Positions 19,030 to 27,613 of a stretch of DNA of 64,000 bases are shown in pieces; within the stretch, counting starts at the first letter, position 1, and the number at the start of each line of letters is the position of its first letter. The DNA is from Chitinophaga rupis. GTDB taxonomy: Bacteria > Bacteroidota > Bacteroidia > Chitinophagales > Chitinophagaceae. The DNA is taken from NCBI RefSeq assembly GCF_900109685.1, contig NZ_FOBB01000002.1, positions 124,001-188,000 of the forward strand. The letters are read 5' to 3'. The notes under the pieces were generated by a model. That model was not told the origin of the DNA. It made no database searches and was given only the letters and a program-made list of their open reading frames with translations. The position numbers and the translations under genes are program-made.

Positions 19030-19711
19030 TACAGAAACCCTACAGCAGCAGAGCAGATTGGATATCACTTATTATACTGATCCGCTTTGCTGCTGGAGCT
19101 GGGCATTTGAGCCTGTCTGGAAGCAGCTGCGCGCAGATCCGCGTTACGAGCTGCATATCCGTTATTGTATGGGGGGCATGCTCTCCAGCTGGGAGCATTA
19201 TCATGATACCGTCCGCTCTGTTAGTAAGCCGGTTCAAATGGGCCCGGTGTGGTCAGAAGTAAAGCAGCTCACCGGCTGTTCTTTAAATGACAGGATCTGG
19301 TTTACGGATCCGCCGGCATCATCATACCCCGCCTGCCTGGCAGTTAAATGCGCAGAACAGCAGTTGGCATTAGCCGCTGAGCGCTACCTTGAAAACGTAA
19401 GGGCTGCTGTTATGGTCCATGGGCGGAACATTGCCCGTAAGGAAGTATTAATAGCAATTGCCAGGGAAACGGAAGCTGCAGATCCGCAGCTGTTTAGCGC
19501 AGCTGCTTTTGAGCACGGATTGGAGCTGCCGGAGGTGCTGGAAAGTTTTAAAAAGGACCTGCAAGAAGTAAAAGCACGGAATATATCCCGTTTTCCTTCT
19601 TTACTGATCAGGTCTGCCAACAGTACCAGCCAGCTGCTGCTAACCGGTTACCGGCCCTATGAGGTGCTGGAATCCAGTATTGCAAAGTTGCTAGGCAAAG
19701 CAAGCCTTTGA
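18995..19711 (+). CDS. DsbA-family thioredoxin-fold protein with CCWS active site
   Basis: A 238-residue protein of the DsbA/FrnE-like thioredoxin superfamily. The N-terminal strand is followed by DPLCCWSWAFEP at the position of the CxxC active site, so the second Cys of CxxC is replaced by Ser (C32-C33-W-S). The cis-Pro region is near the end (SRFPSLLIR) with an all-helical insert between. There is no signal peptide, so it is probably cytosolic. GTG 18995 overlaps the catalase gene by 35 bases; TTG 19058 is a possible alternative start, 28 bases after the catalase stop. The pairing suggests a role in peroxide or thiol stress. Confidence 0.85.
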   Translation: MAAEKRLQPKNNTETLQQQSRLDITYYTDPLCCWSWAFEPVWKQLRADPRYELHIRYCMGGMLSSWEHYHDTVRSVSKPVQMGPVWSEVKQLTGCSLNDRIWFTDPPASSYPACLAVKCAEQQLALAAERYLENVRAAVMVHGRNIARKEVLIAIARETEAADPQLFSAAAFEHGLELPEVLESFKKDLQEVKARNISRFPSLLIRSANSTSQLLLTGYRPYEVLESSIAKLLGKASL

Positions 19712-19713
19712 TG

Positions 19714-20478
19714 TTATACGCCTTTGCGCAGGCTTTCTGCATATGCATTGGGTAACGGGCTGGCCTCTACGGCTTTTGCTGCTTTTTCAACGTCATAAGA
19801 GAAACGGATAAAGTCTGCCTGCACAGTTGCTTTATCTAAAATGCTGCTGTGCTCATTAATATGCAGTAACACATAACCGCCCCTGGGATCACCGTCTTTT
19901 GGTTTGCCAACAGAACCAATGTTAATGGCATGGCGGAAATGGTTTTCTTCTCCGGCAATAATTCTATGATAAGGTTTATGGGTATGGCCAAAACACATCA
20001 CATCTGCGTCAGCATCCTGCATGATCCGGAGCAGGCTTTTTTCGTCCCGGTCCTCAAATAAATACTCGTTTATTTTCCGGGGGCTGCCGTGCACCAGCAA
20101 CAGGTTCAGCTTATCGCTGTTCAGCTGAAATTCTACTTTAATGTGGGCCGGTAAGGTACGTAGGTACTGGCGTTCTTCCTGTTTTACAATTTCATTGGTG
20201 AATGATATGGAAATGGCGCCATTTGCCTTTTCATCATCTGTTTTATACGCGCAGCCACAATCATTGCTGCTGCGGCCAATACCAAAATCATAATTGCCGG
20301 CAATAGTGGGAATACCGCGTTTCCGGATCTCCTGTATCACTTCATTGGGCCATATGTTGTAGCCTACCAGGTCGCCCAGGCAATAGATGGCATCGGGCTT
20401 ACGGATCTCCACATCTTTAAAGAAAGCTTCAAGTGCAGGTAAATTTGCGTGAATGTCGCTGAAGAGTGCAATTTTCAT
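19714..20478 (-). CDS. Calcineurin-like metallophosphoesterase, last gene of ars operon
   Basis: A 254-residue cytosolic phosphoesterase of the YfcE/MJ0936 type. Metal-binding motifs are complete: Asp8-x-His10 (SDIHAN), GDLVGY, AGNYD in place of the usual GNHD/GNCD, VHGSPRK and GHTHKPY. It lies 5 bases after the acr3 stop codon and is therefore probably co-transcribed with the arsenic genes. Its substrate is unknown. A role on arsenylated or phosphorylated metabolites is an attractive but untested inference. It converges on the DsbA-like gene with a gap of only 2 bases. Confidence 0.9.
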   Translation of the reverse strand: MKIALFSDIHANLPALEAFFKDVEIRKPDAIYCLGDLVGYNIWPNEVIQEIRKRGIPTIAGNYDFGIGRSSNDCGCAYKTDDEKANGAISISFTNEIVKQEERQYLRTLPAHIKVEFQLNSDKLNLLLVHGSPRKINEYLFEDRDEKSLLRIMQDADADVMCFGHTHKPYHRIIAGEENHFRHAINIGSVGKPKDGDPRGGYVLLHINEHSSILDKATVQADFIRFSYDVEKAAKAVEASPLPNAYAESLRKGV

Positions 20479-20483
20479 TTTAA

Positions 20484-21563
20484 TCAGGCGCTTTGTAATG
20501 TTTGTTTGTTATAATATTTTTTTCTTAACCAGAATGCAACGTTTACCAGTGCTATAAGGGCAGGCACTTCTACTAAGGGCCCTATTACTCCTACGAATGC
20601 CTGGCCGGAGTTGATGCCAAATACACCAATAGCTACGGCAATGGCCAGCTCAAAGTTGTTACCGGCTGCTGTAAAGGCAATAGAAGCGTTTTGTGAATAG
20701 TTTGCGCCCATTGCTTTCCCTGACAGGAAGCTAACCAGGAACATGATGGCAAAGTATATTACCAGCGGTACTGCTATTCTTAATACATCCAGCGGGATCT
20801 GTACGATCAGCTCTCCCTTCAGGCTGAACATAACCATAATGGTAAACAGCAGGGCTATCAATGTAACAGGGGAGATGAACGGCACATATTTTTCCCGGAA
20901 CCATGTTTCACCTTTTATGGCTATAAGGCCGTAGCGGCTCACAATGCCGGCCAGGAAGGGAATGCCCAGGTATATAGCTACGCTTTTGGCTATTGCAGCA
21001 ATGGTTACCGGAACGGTGATCCCTTTCATACCAAAAACAGTGGGCAGCCAGGTGATGAACACATATGCATACACGCTATATAGCAGCACCTGGAACAGAC
21101 TGTTTAATGCTACCAGCCCGGCGGCATATTCCCGGTTACCATCTGCCAGCTCATTCCATACAATAACCATTGCAATGCAACGGGCAAGCCCTATAAGTAT
21201 TAAGCCGGTCATATATTCAGGGTACCCATGCAGGAATAATACTGCCAGGCCAAACATGAGGATGGGCCCAATGATCCAGTTTAAGACGAGGGATACAGAG
21301 AGTATGCGGGTGTTCTTAAATACTTCTCCCATATTTTCATACCGGACTTTTGCCAGCGGGGGATACATCATGAGAATGAGACCCACTGCCAGCGGTATAT
21401 TGGTGGTGCCGGTGGAAAAAGAATTGATAAAGGTAGCGGATGACGGAAAAAAATAGCCTAAACCGATCCCTGCTGCCATTGCCAGGAAGATCCACAGGGT
21501 TAAATACCTATCCAGGAAACCTAATTTTTTCCGCTGTGCCGGATTACAATTTTGATTGCTCAT
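20484..21563 (-). CDS. acr3: ACR3-family arsenite efflux transporter
   Basis: A 359-residue inner-membrane protein with about ten hydrophobic helices. Family features include [18 protein letters not shown] with the conserved Cys in helix 4, needed for arsenite transport, and the later [17 protein letters not shown] segment. It exports arsenite using the proton-motive force. ATG 21563 is chosen because TTG-type upstream extension (to 21632) would add 23 non-family residues and overlap the GNAT gene. It begins 10 bases after the GNAT gene inside the ars operon. Confidence 0.95.
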   Translation of the reverse strand: MSNQNCNPAQRKKLGFLDRYLTLWIFLAMAAGIGLGYFFPSSATFINSFSTGTTNIPLAVGLILMMYPPLAKVRYENMGEVFKNTRILSVSLVLNWIIGPILMFGLAVLFLHGYPEYMTGLILIGLARCIAMVIVWNELADGNREYAAGLVALNSLFQVLLYSVYAYVFITWLPTVFGMKGITVPVTIAAIAKSVAIYLGIPFLAGIVSRYGLIAIKGETWFREKYVPFISPVTLIALLFTIMVMFSLKGELIVQIPLDVLRIAVPLVIYFAIMFLVSFLSGKAMGANYSQNASIAFTAAGNNFELAIAVAIGVFGINSGQAFVGVIGPLVEVPALIALVNVAFWLRKKYYNKQTLQSA

Positions 21564-21573
21564 GCATTTTATT

Positions 21574-22062
21574 TTAGTTGCCCGTTGTAAGGCTTCTGCG
21601 TTCCAGTAACAGTGTATCCCGCCAAAGGCCATTCATTTGCCCTATTTTTTCCCGGCGCCCCACTAAACGGAACCCGCATTTCTCATGCACTTTTATACTG
21701 GCAATGTTTTCAGGGAATATACCGGCCTGTAATGTCCAGAAGCCGTTGGCTTCACTTGCTGTTATTAAAGCCTGCAGCAGCTGCGTGCCGGCATTTTTGC
21801 CGCGGGCATCAGCATGTACATATACACTCACTTCTCCTACACCTGCGTACACACATCTGCCAGATACCGCTGTAAGGGCGGCCCAGCCTATTACCTGGCT
21901 GTTTTCAATAGCTACCAGCCGGCAGGTTTTTACATGGGCCTTATCCCACTCTTCCCATTCCGGTGCAGCGGTTTGGAAAGTGGCATTGCCGGTAGCAATA
22001 CCACTTTCATAAATTGCTTTTACCTGCGGCCAGTGATCCGCTGACATTGGTATGATCTGCAT
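21574..22062 (-). CDS. GNAT acetyltransferase, ArsN1/PAT-like
   Basis: A 162-residue N-acetyltransferase. The family pattern of phosphinothricin and arsinothricin acetyltransferases is visible: [15 protein letters not shown] near the N-terminus, [17 protein letters not shown] as the acetyl-CoA loop, and a conserved [14 protein letters not shown] helix. In ars operons such enzymes (ArsN1) acetylate the amine of the arsenical antibiotic arsinothricin. Here the gene sits 9 bases after arsM and 10 bases before acr3. The arsinothricin role is inferred from context plus family; a general amino-acid acetyltransferase remains possible. Confidence 0.85.
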   Translation of the reverse strand: MQIIPMSADHWPQVKAIYESGIATGNATFQTAAPEWEEWDKAHVKTCRLVAIENSQVIGWAALTAVSGRCVYAGVGEVSVYVHADARGKNAGTQLLQALITASEANGFWTLQAGIFPENIASIKVHEKCGFRLVGRREKIGQMNGLWRDTLLLERRSLTTGN

Positions 22063-22071
22063 AGTGCTTAT

Positions 22072-22914
22072 TTATTTACAACAATCGGGACCGCAGCAGC
22101 TGGCAGCGGCCGGTTTCTCGGCATACACCGTAATGCTATAAATGCCGGTATGGCTGGTTTTAAATTGCGCTATTTCATCCACGGTTAAATATTGGGCCAG
22201 TATATCATTTGGAATAGCAATTACTTTTTCCTTTTGAATGGTGATGCCGGTAAAGCCGTTGTTTGTTATCAACGCCAGGTAATCCTGTTTTTGTATAGCC
22301 CCGGATACGCAGCCGGCGTACATTTCAGCCGCTGCCTGTATTTTGGGCGGCAGGTTGCCATCCAGCACAATATCGGAAATACTGAAGTGGCCACCGGGTT
22401 TCAGCACACGGAAGATCTCCTTAAAAACACCATCCTTATTAGGAACCAAATTTAATACGCAGTTGCTTACAATTACATCGGCCGTGTTGGCGGTAACCGG
22501 CATGTGCTCAATATCGCCCTGGCGGAACTCTACGTTGTTGAACTGCAGTTTTTCAGCGTTTGCGCGGGCCTTCTCTATCATGGCCGGCGTAAAATCTATG
22601 CCGATCACTTTTCCCGCTTCTCCGGTTTCCTGCCGGGCTATAAAGCAGTCGTTACCGGCGCCGGAGCCCAGGTCAATAACGGTGTTGCCCTTTTGTATCC
22701 GGGCAAACTGTGTGGGCAGGCCGCAGCCCAGGCCCAGGTCCGCATCAGGATTATAACCTTCCAGGTTGGAATAGTCATCACTCATGATGTTATATACTTC
22801 TGTGGAGCAGCAGCCGGAACCGCAGCAGGAAGCCTGGTTAACGTCTTTTTCCTGCAAGGCGATCTCGCTGTATTTCTGTTGCACCATTTCCTTTATTTGA
22901 TCATCTGTAGCCAT
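22072..22914 (-). CDS. arsM: Arsenite S-adenosylmethionine methyltransferase
   Basis: A 280-residue cytosolic enzyme that methylates As(III) to volatile or more exportable methylarsenicals. The SAM-binding motif VIDLGSGAGND and a following GIDFTPAMIEKAR are clear. Arsenic-binding Cys residues are present: the N-terminal pair C30-C31 with C35-C36 (CCGSGCC), Cys in LGCGLP, Cys in SNCVLN and Cys in YAGCVSG. An extra Cys cluster closes the protein (SCCGPDCC), as in many bacterial ArsM. It follows arsR by 61 bases, and that gap holds a second ArsR-type palindrome. Confidence 0.95.
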   Translation of the reverse strand: MATDDQIKEMVQQKYSEIALQEKDVNQASCCGSGCCSTEVYNIMSDDYSNLEGYNPDADLGLGCGLPTQFARIQKGNTVIDLGSGAGNDCFIARQETGEAGKVIGIDFTPAMIEKARANAEKLQFNNVEFRQGDIEHMPVTANTADVIVSNCVLNLVPNKDGVFKEIFRVLKPGGHFSISDIVLDGNLPPKIQAAAEMYAGCVSGAIQKQDYLALITNNGFTGITIQKEKVIAIPNDILAQYLTVDEIAQFKTSHTGIYSITVYAEKPAAASCCGPDCCK

Positions 22915-22940
22915 AAAAGGTCGTATTTTATTATCTTATT

Positions 22941-22956
22941 ATTGCAATATTGCGAT
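22941..22956. promoter_or_regulatory. Second ArsR-type palindrome between arsR and arsM
   Basis: ATTGCAATATTGCGAT is a palindrome with one mismatch, with a perfect core GCAATATTGC. It shares CGCAATATT with the operator upstream of arsR. It may give arsM and later genes separate ArsR control. No clear -7 element follows it. Confidence 0.5.
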
Positions 22957-22975
22957 TGATATGAGTAAAAAATTT

Positions 22976-23308
22976 TTAGCAGCAGGAGGGGCCGTTGAGA
23001 TCAACTTCTTTAAAGAAACCTGCAAACAGCTGCTGGTATTGTTTCCATACTTTGGGATTAATACAATAGCAAACGCTGGCGCCTTCAATGGTGCCCTGTA
23101 TTAAACCGGCTGTTTTCAGCTCTTTCAAATGCTGGGAGGTAGTGGCTTGTGCCAGCCCCAGCTCATCTACCAGGTCACCGCAAACGCAGGCGTTCTTTTT
23201 AACCAGGTATTGCAAAATGGCAATACGGGCCGGATGAGCCAGCGCTTTGGCCATGATGGCTATATCATTCTGTTGTTTCGTGAAGAGGTCTGTTTTAGTA
23301 GCTCCCAT
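22976..23308 (-). CDS. arsR: ArsR-family arsenic-responsive repressor
   Basis: A 110-residue winged-helix repressor that leaves DNA when As(III) binds. The arsenite-sensing pair is C41-V-C43 in ACVCGDLV, the classic position in the recognition helix alpha-3 start. The HTH reads [20 protein letters not shown] further CC is at the C-terminus. I chose ATG 23308 because the alternative TTG at 23332 lies inside the operator palindrome. It is the first gene of a five-gene minus-strand operon: arsR, arsM, GNAT, acr3, metallophosphoesterase. Confidence 0.95.
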   Translation of the reverse strand: MGATKTDLFTKQQNDIAIMAKALAHPARIAILQYLVKKNACVCGDLVDELGLAQATTSQHLKELKTAGLIQGTIEGASVCYCINPKVWKQYQQLFAGFFKEVDLNGPSCC

Positions 23309-23320
23309 TGGTTCCTTATT

Positions 23321-23361
23321 GTAATATCGCAATATTACGATGTGTTGTTGAGACCACCAAA
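23321..23361 (-). promoter_or_regulatory. ars operon promoter with overlapping ArsR operator
   Basis: A perfect inverted repeat GTAATAT-cgca-ATATTAC lies at 23321-23338. On the minus strand a TTTG at 23361-23358 is followed after 20 bases by TAATATTG (23337-23330), one base off the TAnnTTTG consensus. The probable -7 element is therefore inside the operator, the classic layout for repression by occlusion. Confidence 0.6.
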
Positions 23362-23422
23362 TAAAAATTTATAGTGTTTGGGAAATGAAAGGGAAACAAT
23401 CTGCATCTATCTGCACTACTTC

Positions 23423-24187
23423 TTATTCAAACCGCTTCAACAAATTATCCGAAGCAATTCTGTAGGCTTCATGTGCGCCTTTTTCCCTGATCTCCCGGCC
23501 GGCTTGTTCATTCATTCCGTTAGGTGTTTCTGCATGTTGAGCCAGTTCTTTAAAATTAATGGAGCTGTCCTGTTGTGCAGCAAGGCAGAGCGCCTGGAAC
23601 AGTCCAGCAATGTATTGATTGGCGGTTGTGGCATCTACACCATTGGCAATGGTCCAGCTGCTAAGCTCATGCAGCAGGTCATAAAATGGGGTAATGAGTC
23701 CTGTGAGTGTCCACAATGCATGCAGCTGATGTTCATCAGTTACCTGTAATGGCTGGCCTAAATGGCTAAACAGCTGTATTACGGTGTCATTGGCCTGAAA
23801 GAGAAGAATAGGTCCCGTATGCTGCATAACAGTTGGAGTGGGAACGGCGCGGACCACCTGGGTGGCCGGTGCTACCGCATTAAGCAGCTCAGCTTTTTTC
23901 AGCAGGGGTACCAGCGATACCACGATCTGTTCTTCCCGGAACACCAGCGTGCGCAACACTTCCACTGCAGCAGCGGGCCTCACAGCTATAAAAACAATAT
24001 CCGATTGATCGATCACCTGCTGATTGCTTTCCATCCGCCGGACCTGTGCGTATTTCTCCGCCAGGCGTTGCGCATTGGCTTCATTGCGGGGCGAAAGATA
24101 TATCTGCGTGTTTTCGATGGAGGAAGTGCATAATCCTTCTACGATAGCGTTGGTGATTTTTCCGACACCGATAAAACCGATCTGCAT
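23423..24187 (-). CDS. ProC-like pyrroline-5-carboxylate reductase family protein
   Basis: A 254-residue protein with an N-terminal Rossmann fold (IGFIGVGKITNAI) and a C-terminal helical dimerisation domain, as in P5C reductase, the last step of proline synthesis. Residues supporting the family are SPRN after strand 2, FIAVRP for strand 4, and VVRAVPTPTVMQHTGPI near the domain junction. The canonical C-terminal DxVTSPGGTT motif is altered here to QHAETPNGMNEQA, so a diverged paralogue with another imine substrate is possible. It stands alone, just upstream of the ars promoter on the same strand. Confidence 0.85.
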   Translation of the reverse strand: MQIGFIGVGKITNAIVEGLCTSSIENTQIYLSPRNEANAQRLAEKYAQVRRMESNQQVIDQSDIVFIAVRPAAAVEVLRTLVFREEQIVVSLVPLLKKAELLNAVAPATQVVRAVPTPTVMQHTGPILLFQANDTVIQLFSHLGQPLQVTDEHQLHALWTLTGLITPFYDLLHELSSWTIANGVDATTANQYIAGLFQALCLAAQQDSSINFKELAQHAETPNGMNEQAGREIREKGAHEAYRIASDNLLKRFE

Positions 24188-24297
24188 TTTTGTGTTAAAG
24201 TTATTGTTATCTCTTTAATTTTCCCCAACCTGCAACTTTTCCCTCACCCAATCGTCTTAGCTAACTATTCAGTCACTCAAAACCCAATTCTCATAAA

Positions 24298-24855
24298 ATG
24301 AAGCATATCATTATCCTACTACTCTCCGTACTCACAATCTCCGCTTACGGGCAGGACAAATACAATTACGTCTACTTTAATAAGCTCACAGAGCTCGATG
24401 GAACAGATTATGTGCTTGCAACCATTGAAAATACCGGGAAAATGTATACCACAAATAGTACTTCCCTGTTGTTCATAAACGCCAGGACCGGGCAGTCAAA
24501 ACAAATTGATTTTCCCAAAGGCAGCTTCATAGAGAAGATCGAGCAGATCAAAATAGATAGTTTTCAAATTAACAGGGTAATGATAACAGCCCGTACGGTA
24601 AACCTTAATAATGACAAAAGCATTGATTGGGATGACCCCACCCAGATCATTATGCTCTCAACAGACGGACAGGAAAAAGTACAATTAACCGAAGATAATT
24701 TTTTCGTAAGGACCTGGTTGATCAATCGCCATACAGGAACGATTGTTATTGCGGGTCATACCGACACCAATAATAATGGTAAATACGATAAGACAGACAA
24801 AAGCCAGGTACTGCTTTACGACTTAAAAACATTAAAATTAATAGTAAGGATCTAG
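24298..24855 (+). CDS. Secreted hypothetical protein with Ca-binding-like loop
   Basis: A 185-residue protein with a signal peptide ending near SAYGQ. The mature part is rich in beta strands and could be a small propeller-like or TolB-like fold (segments with LLFINARTGQSKQI, IIMLSTDGQEKVQLTEDNF, TIVIAGHTDTNNNG). The stretch DTNNNGKYDKTDKSQ resembles an EF-hand/dockerin-type calcium loop. No family is recognised. It converges on the GH43 gene with a strong terminator between them. Confidence 0.75.
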   Translation: MKHIIILLLSVLTISAYGQDKYNYVYFNKLTELDGTDYVLATIENTGKMYTTNSTSLLFINARTGQSKQIDFPKGSFIEKIEQIKIDSFQINRVMITARTVNLNNDKSIDWDDPTQIIMLSTDGQEKVQLTEDNFFVRTWLINRHTGTIVIAGHTDTNNNGKYDKTDKSQVLLYDLKTLKLIVRI

Positions 24856-24908
24856 GCAAAGATCAGCCTTACGGCGTGCACCCGTGCCTGTTGTAAAGAG
24901 AGTAAAGT

Positions 24909-24943
24909 ACAACCCGCGTAAGCAATAGCTCCACGCGGGTTGT
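24909..24943. terminator. Bidirectional hairpin terminator
   Basis: A perfect 11-bp stem ACAACCCGCGT/ACGCGGGTTGT with a 13-base loop, followed by a T-rich run (GTTCTTTTATTT). It lies between the convergent 24298 gene and the GH43-CBM gene. Confidence 0.8.
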
Positions 24944-24949
24944 GTTCTT

Positions 24950-26506
24950 TTATTTAGCAGACACCAACGTCATTCCCGTTCCTGAAAAGATCAGGAAATT
25001 ATCGAAGGACATATCAGCGGCATGCGCCCGGATACCTGCTTTACCACTTATGATCGGCGCGGGATCGGTATAATCAATGACCGGCGTTATCATATCATTC
25101 AGATAGATCTTTATGTTAGCGCCATTTAGCACCGCCCTGAGCTTATAGGATTGCCCGGCGCTAAGCGCCTGCGCCTGATAGGCAAGAGTGGTCCAGTTGT
25201 AGTTCTGTTTACCCAGCACAATGCCACCGGCTTCAATACCTGCGTAGTAACCCTGCAGGTAATCAGAGCTAACGGCGTTGGATGTACCAAATTCCCCTGC
25301 GGCCGGGTTACGCACGCGGAAGATCAGCCCACCATTTCCTGCTGAAGGACATTGCACATCTGCTTCAACGGTATAATCCGTCCAGCCAACATTTCCCATG
25401 GCCCGTTTGCCAAAACCATTAATAGCAGCCCTGCCGGATGAGATAGAGAAGCTTCCGTTATCATAATTCCATAAACCAGAGAAGCTGCCGGAATCAAAGT
25501 TATCTGAACCACTGGGCAGGGTAGTGGTCCCCGATTCAAATTTCAGCGTGGAGAAATCAAATTCACCTTCAACAGTTTCCAGCCGGATGGTGTGATTGCC
25601 TGCAGGAAGATTTAAATTTTTTAAGACAGCCGTGCGCCAGGTGCTCCAGGCGCCTGTAGCAGGGATAACAACAATCCCGGAAACATCCGCTCCGTCGCAG
25701 TAAACGCGTACTTTGCAGGAAGTGAAAGTAGTGGCATACCTCAAACCAAGATGGTAGGGGCCTGTTGATTGTACATTCACATTGTACTGGTACCATTCAC
25801 CGGTCTGGTTCCAGCCGATATTTTCCCCACCTTCTTCGCAGTCGCGTATATCCACATTGTCTGAGCGGTATTTACCGCCGGTGTTTTCGTTGGTGAGATC
25901 GTGATAGCCAACTCCTTCGCCTCCTTCGTTATAATGAACCGCAGGAATGGTCCCCGGAACAGGTTTATTAAAACTAAATACCCCGCTTCCATTTACCCGG
26001 TTGCTGAAGGCCGTGTATCCGAAACCAGCGTGATCGTTATAGGTAGTTACGCCGATCTTGCCGGCAGCAGTAATGTTAGCCGTACGGGTCGATTTCAGCA
26101 TGCCATCTACATAGATCCTGAAGGTGCTGCCTTCTTTTTCTACCCGTATTACATGCCATTTCTGATAATCCCAGCCGGCAGGCAGCGGAATGGAATTTAC
26201 ACCAGTAGATGCTCCGTTCACTTTTATATCTGTTTCCAGCGTATTACTAAAGCTGCTCAGTAATGCCGATCCAAAAGTATTTTCATCCATATAAGAAAAC
26301 ACGGCTCCGAAGCGGGCATCATTTCCGCCCCGGCTCATTTCTTTCATGTTAAATTCTGCCGTATAGTTGGCCGCAGCGGTAACCGTTGTAACCTGCCGGT
26401 ACCATTGCAGGGTGGCTTTATTATCCTGCCACATCAGCTCCTGGTTGTATATTCCCCAGTTACCACCATTGATATTTGTCCAGCCGCTGCCAATAGCTGT
26501 CCGGTC
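24950..26506 (-). pseudogene. C-terminal half of frameshifted GH43 protein: CBM modules
   Basis: This frame continues the GH43 gene after a one-base slip near 26507-26509. Reading upstream of the nominal ATG (26434) gives DRTAIGSGWTNINGGNWG, the expected linker and start of a LamG/concanavalin-like module, so this is not an independent gene. Modules in order: a LamG-like beta-sandwich; a CBM6/CBM35-type module with HYNEGGEGVGYHD, ENIGWNQTGEWYQYNV and HTIRLETVEGEFD; and a second sandwich similar to CBM66/DUF1080 (DNFDSGSFSGLW to the end). There is no signal peptide of its own. If the frame is intact in the cell, this part would target the enzyme to arabinan, xylan or fructan-like substrate. 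Confidence 0.8.
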
Positions 26507-27501
26507 AAACGGTCATAAAAAGTGGGTAAGGCGGGAGAGGGCTGCGTCCAGTTTGTAGGGCCATATACTAATAGCTTGCTGCCGTTAAAGCCCATAGGAT
26601 CAATATTGAGTTTTCTATTAGGGCCTACGATAGTGCTGGGACCTAGCAGGTTATGATAGGCAATGAACCAGGTATCCAGGTCAGGACCTATAACAGCACC
26701 GCTATGGCCCAGGCCAAAGAAAGCACCTTCCGTATTGAGTAAAATCGGATTGTCAGTGCCTGCAGTATAGCTGCCTAATGGTGCGGTGGCGGTGGCATAG
26801 TTAACCCGGTATCCCCTGCTGAAAACATGATTACCGGTATAGGTGATGTAATAAACCCCATTGCGTTTAAAGATGGTGGAGCCTTCTGTCCAGCCGTTAA
26901 GCGATGTACCGCTTAGTGTGTTTCCTGTGCCGATGGATAAGGGACCACTCATGGTAGCGCCTTGTATGCCGCTGCCACCTGCGTTGGTGAAATACATTTG
27001 TCCATCATCATCTGTAAATACAGAACCGTCAATACTATGGCCCAGGTTGCCCGTCTGCACCGTGAATGGACCTGTGGGGCTGTCGGCCGACAGAATGTAA
27101 TGGCCATTACCTGCCGGTGATGTATACATGTAAAATTTACCGTTCCAGTAAATTACCTCAGGAGCATAGGCTCCCTGGGATATGGTAACGGTGCTGGATA
27201 CACATAGTCCTTCATAGTTCCAGTTAGCCAGGTCCCAGCTGCTCCAGCATTTAACGCCTGCCTGGTCATCACGTGTGCTGCAGTATAAATAATATTTGCC
27301 CCTGAACTTAAGGATGTAAGGATCTCCAATACCATATTCTCCCCATTCCTGCGGGAGCGTGCGGGGATTGGTAACCTGGCTGAAAGCTGGCAGGGAATGC
27401 AGCAGAGCGCTTAATAACAGGGTAAGCAATGATTTTAAAAGCATGTTTTTTTTCAGAAGTTGGGTAACGGAAAAAGAGGGGATCGTAGAAATGGTTTTCA
27501 T
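26434..27501 (-). pseudogene. N-terminal half of frameshifted GH43 family enzyme
   Basis: A signal peptide (ending near PAFS) and a five-bladed GH43 propeller. The three catalytic acids expected for GH43 are visible: Asp in GIGDPYIL, Asp in SIDGSVF and Glu in WTEGSTIF. GH43 enzymes are mostly arabinofuranosidases, arabinanases and xylosidases. The frame runs into TGA at 26434 after FYDRLTGQ. Adding one T to the TTT at 26507-26509 (coding strand) restores FYDRFDRTAIGSGW and joins the CBM modules. The start could be ATG 27501 or ATG 27444; the latter gives a compact signal peptide. It is divergent from the hydrolase gene at 27614. Confidence 0.85.
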
Positions 27502-27613
27502 AACAATGTGATTTAGTGGATAGATAAACCGGGAAACAATGATTATAAAATAACAACAATTTTGTTGGCTTTTCACAAAATACTATCTTCCCCATTCAAG
27601 GCTTCAAGATATC

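Noticed and set aside
23308-23332. Upstream TTG start for arsR
   Set aside because: It lies within the operator palindrome and the -7 element, so it would not be in the transcript in usable form.
26434-27576. GH43 part as a complete stand-alone gene
   Set aside because: It ends in an out-of-frame tail, and the missing continuation is found immediately in the next frame.
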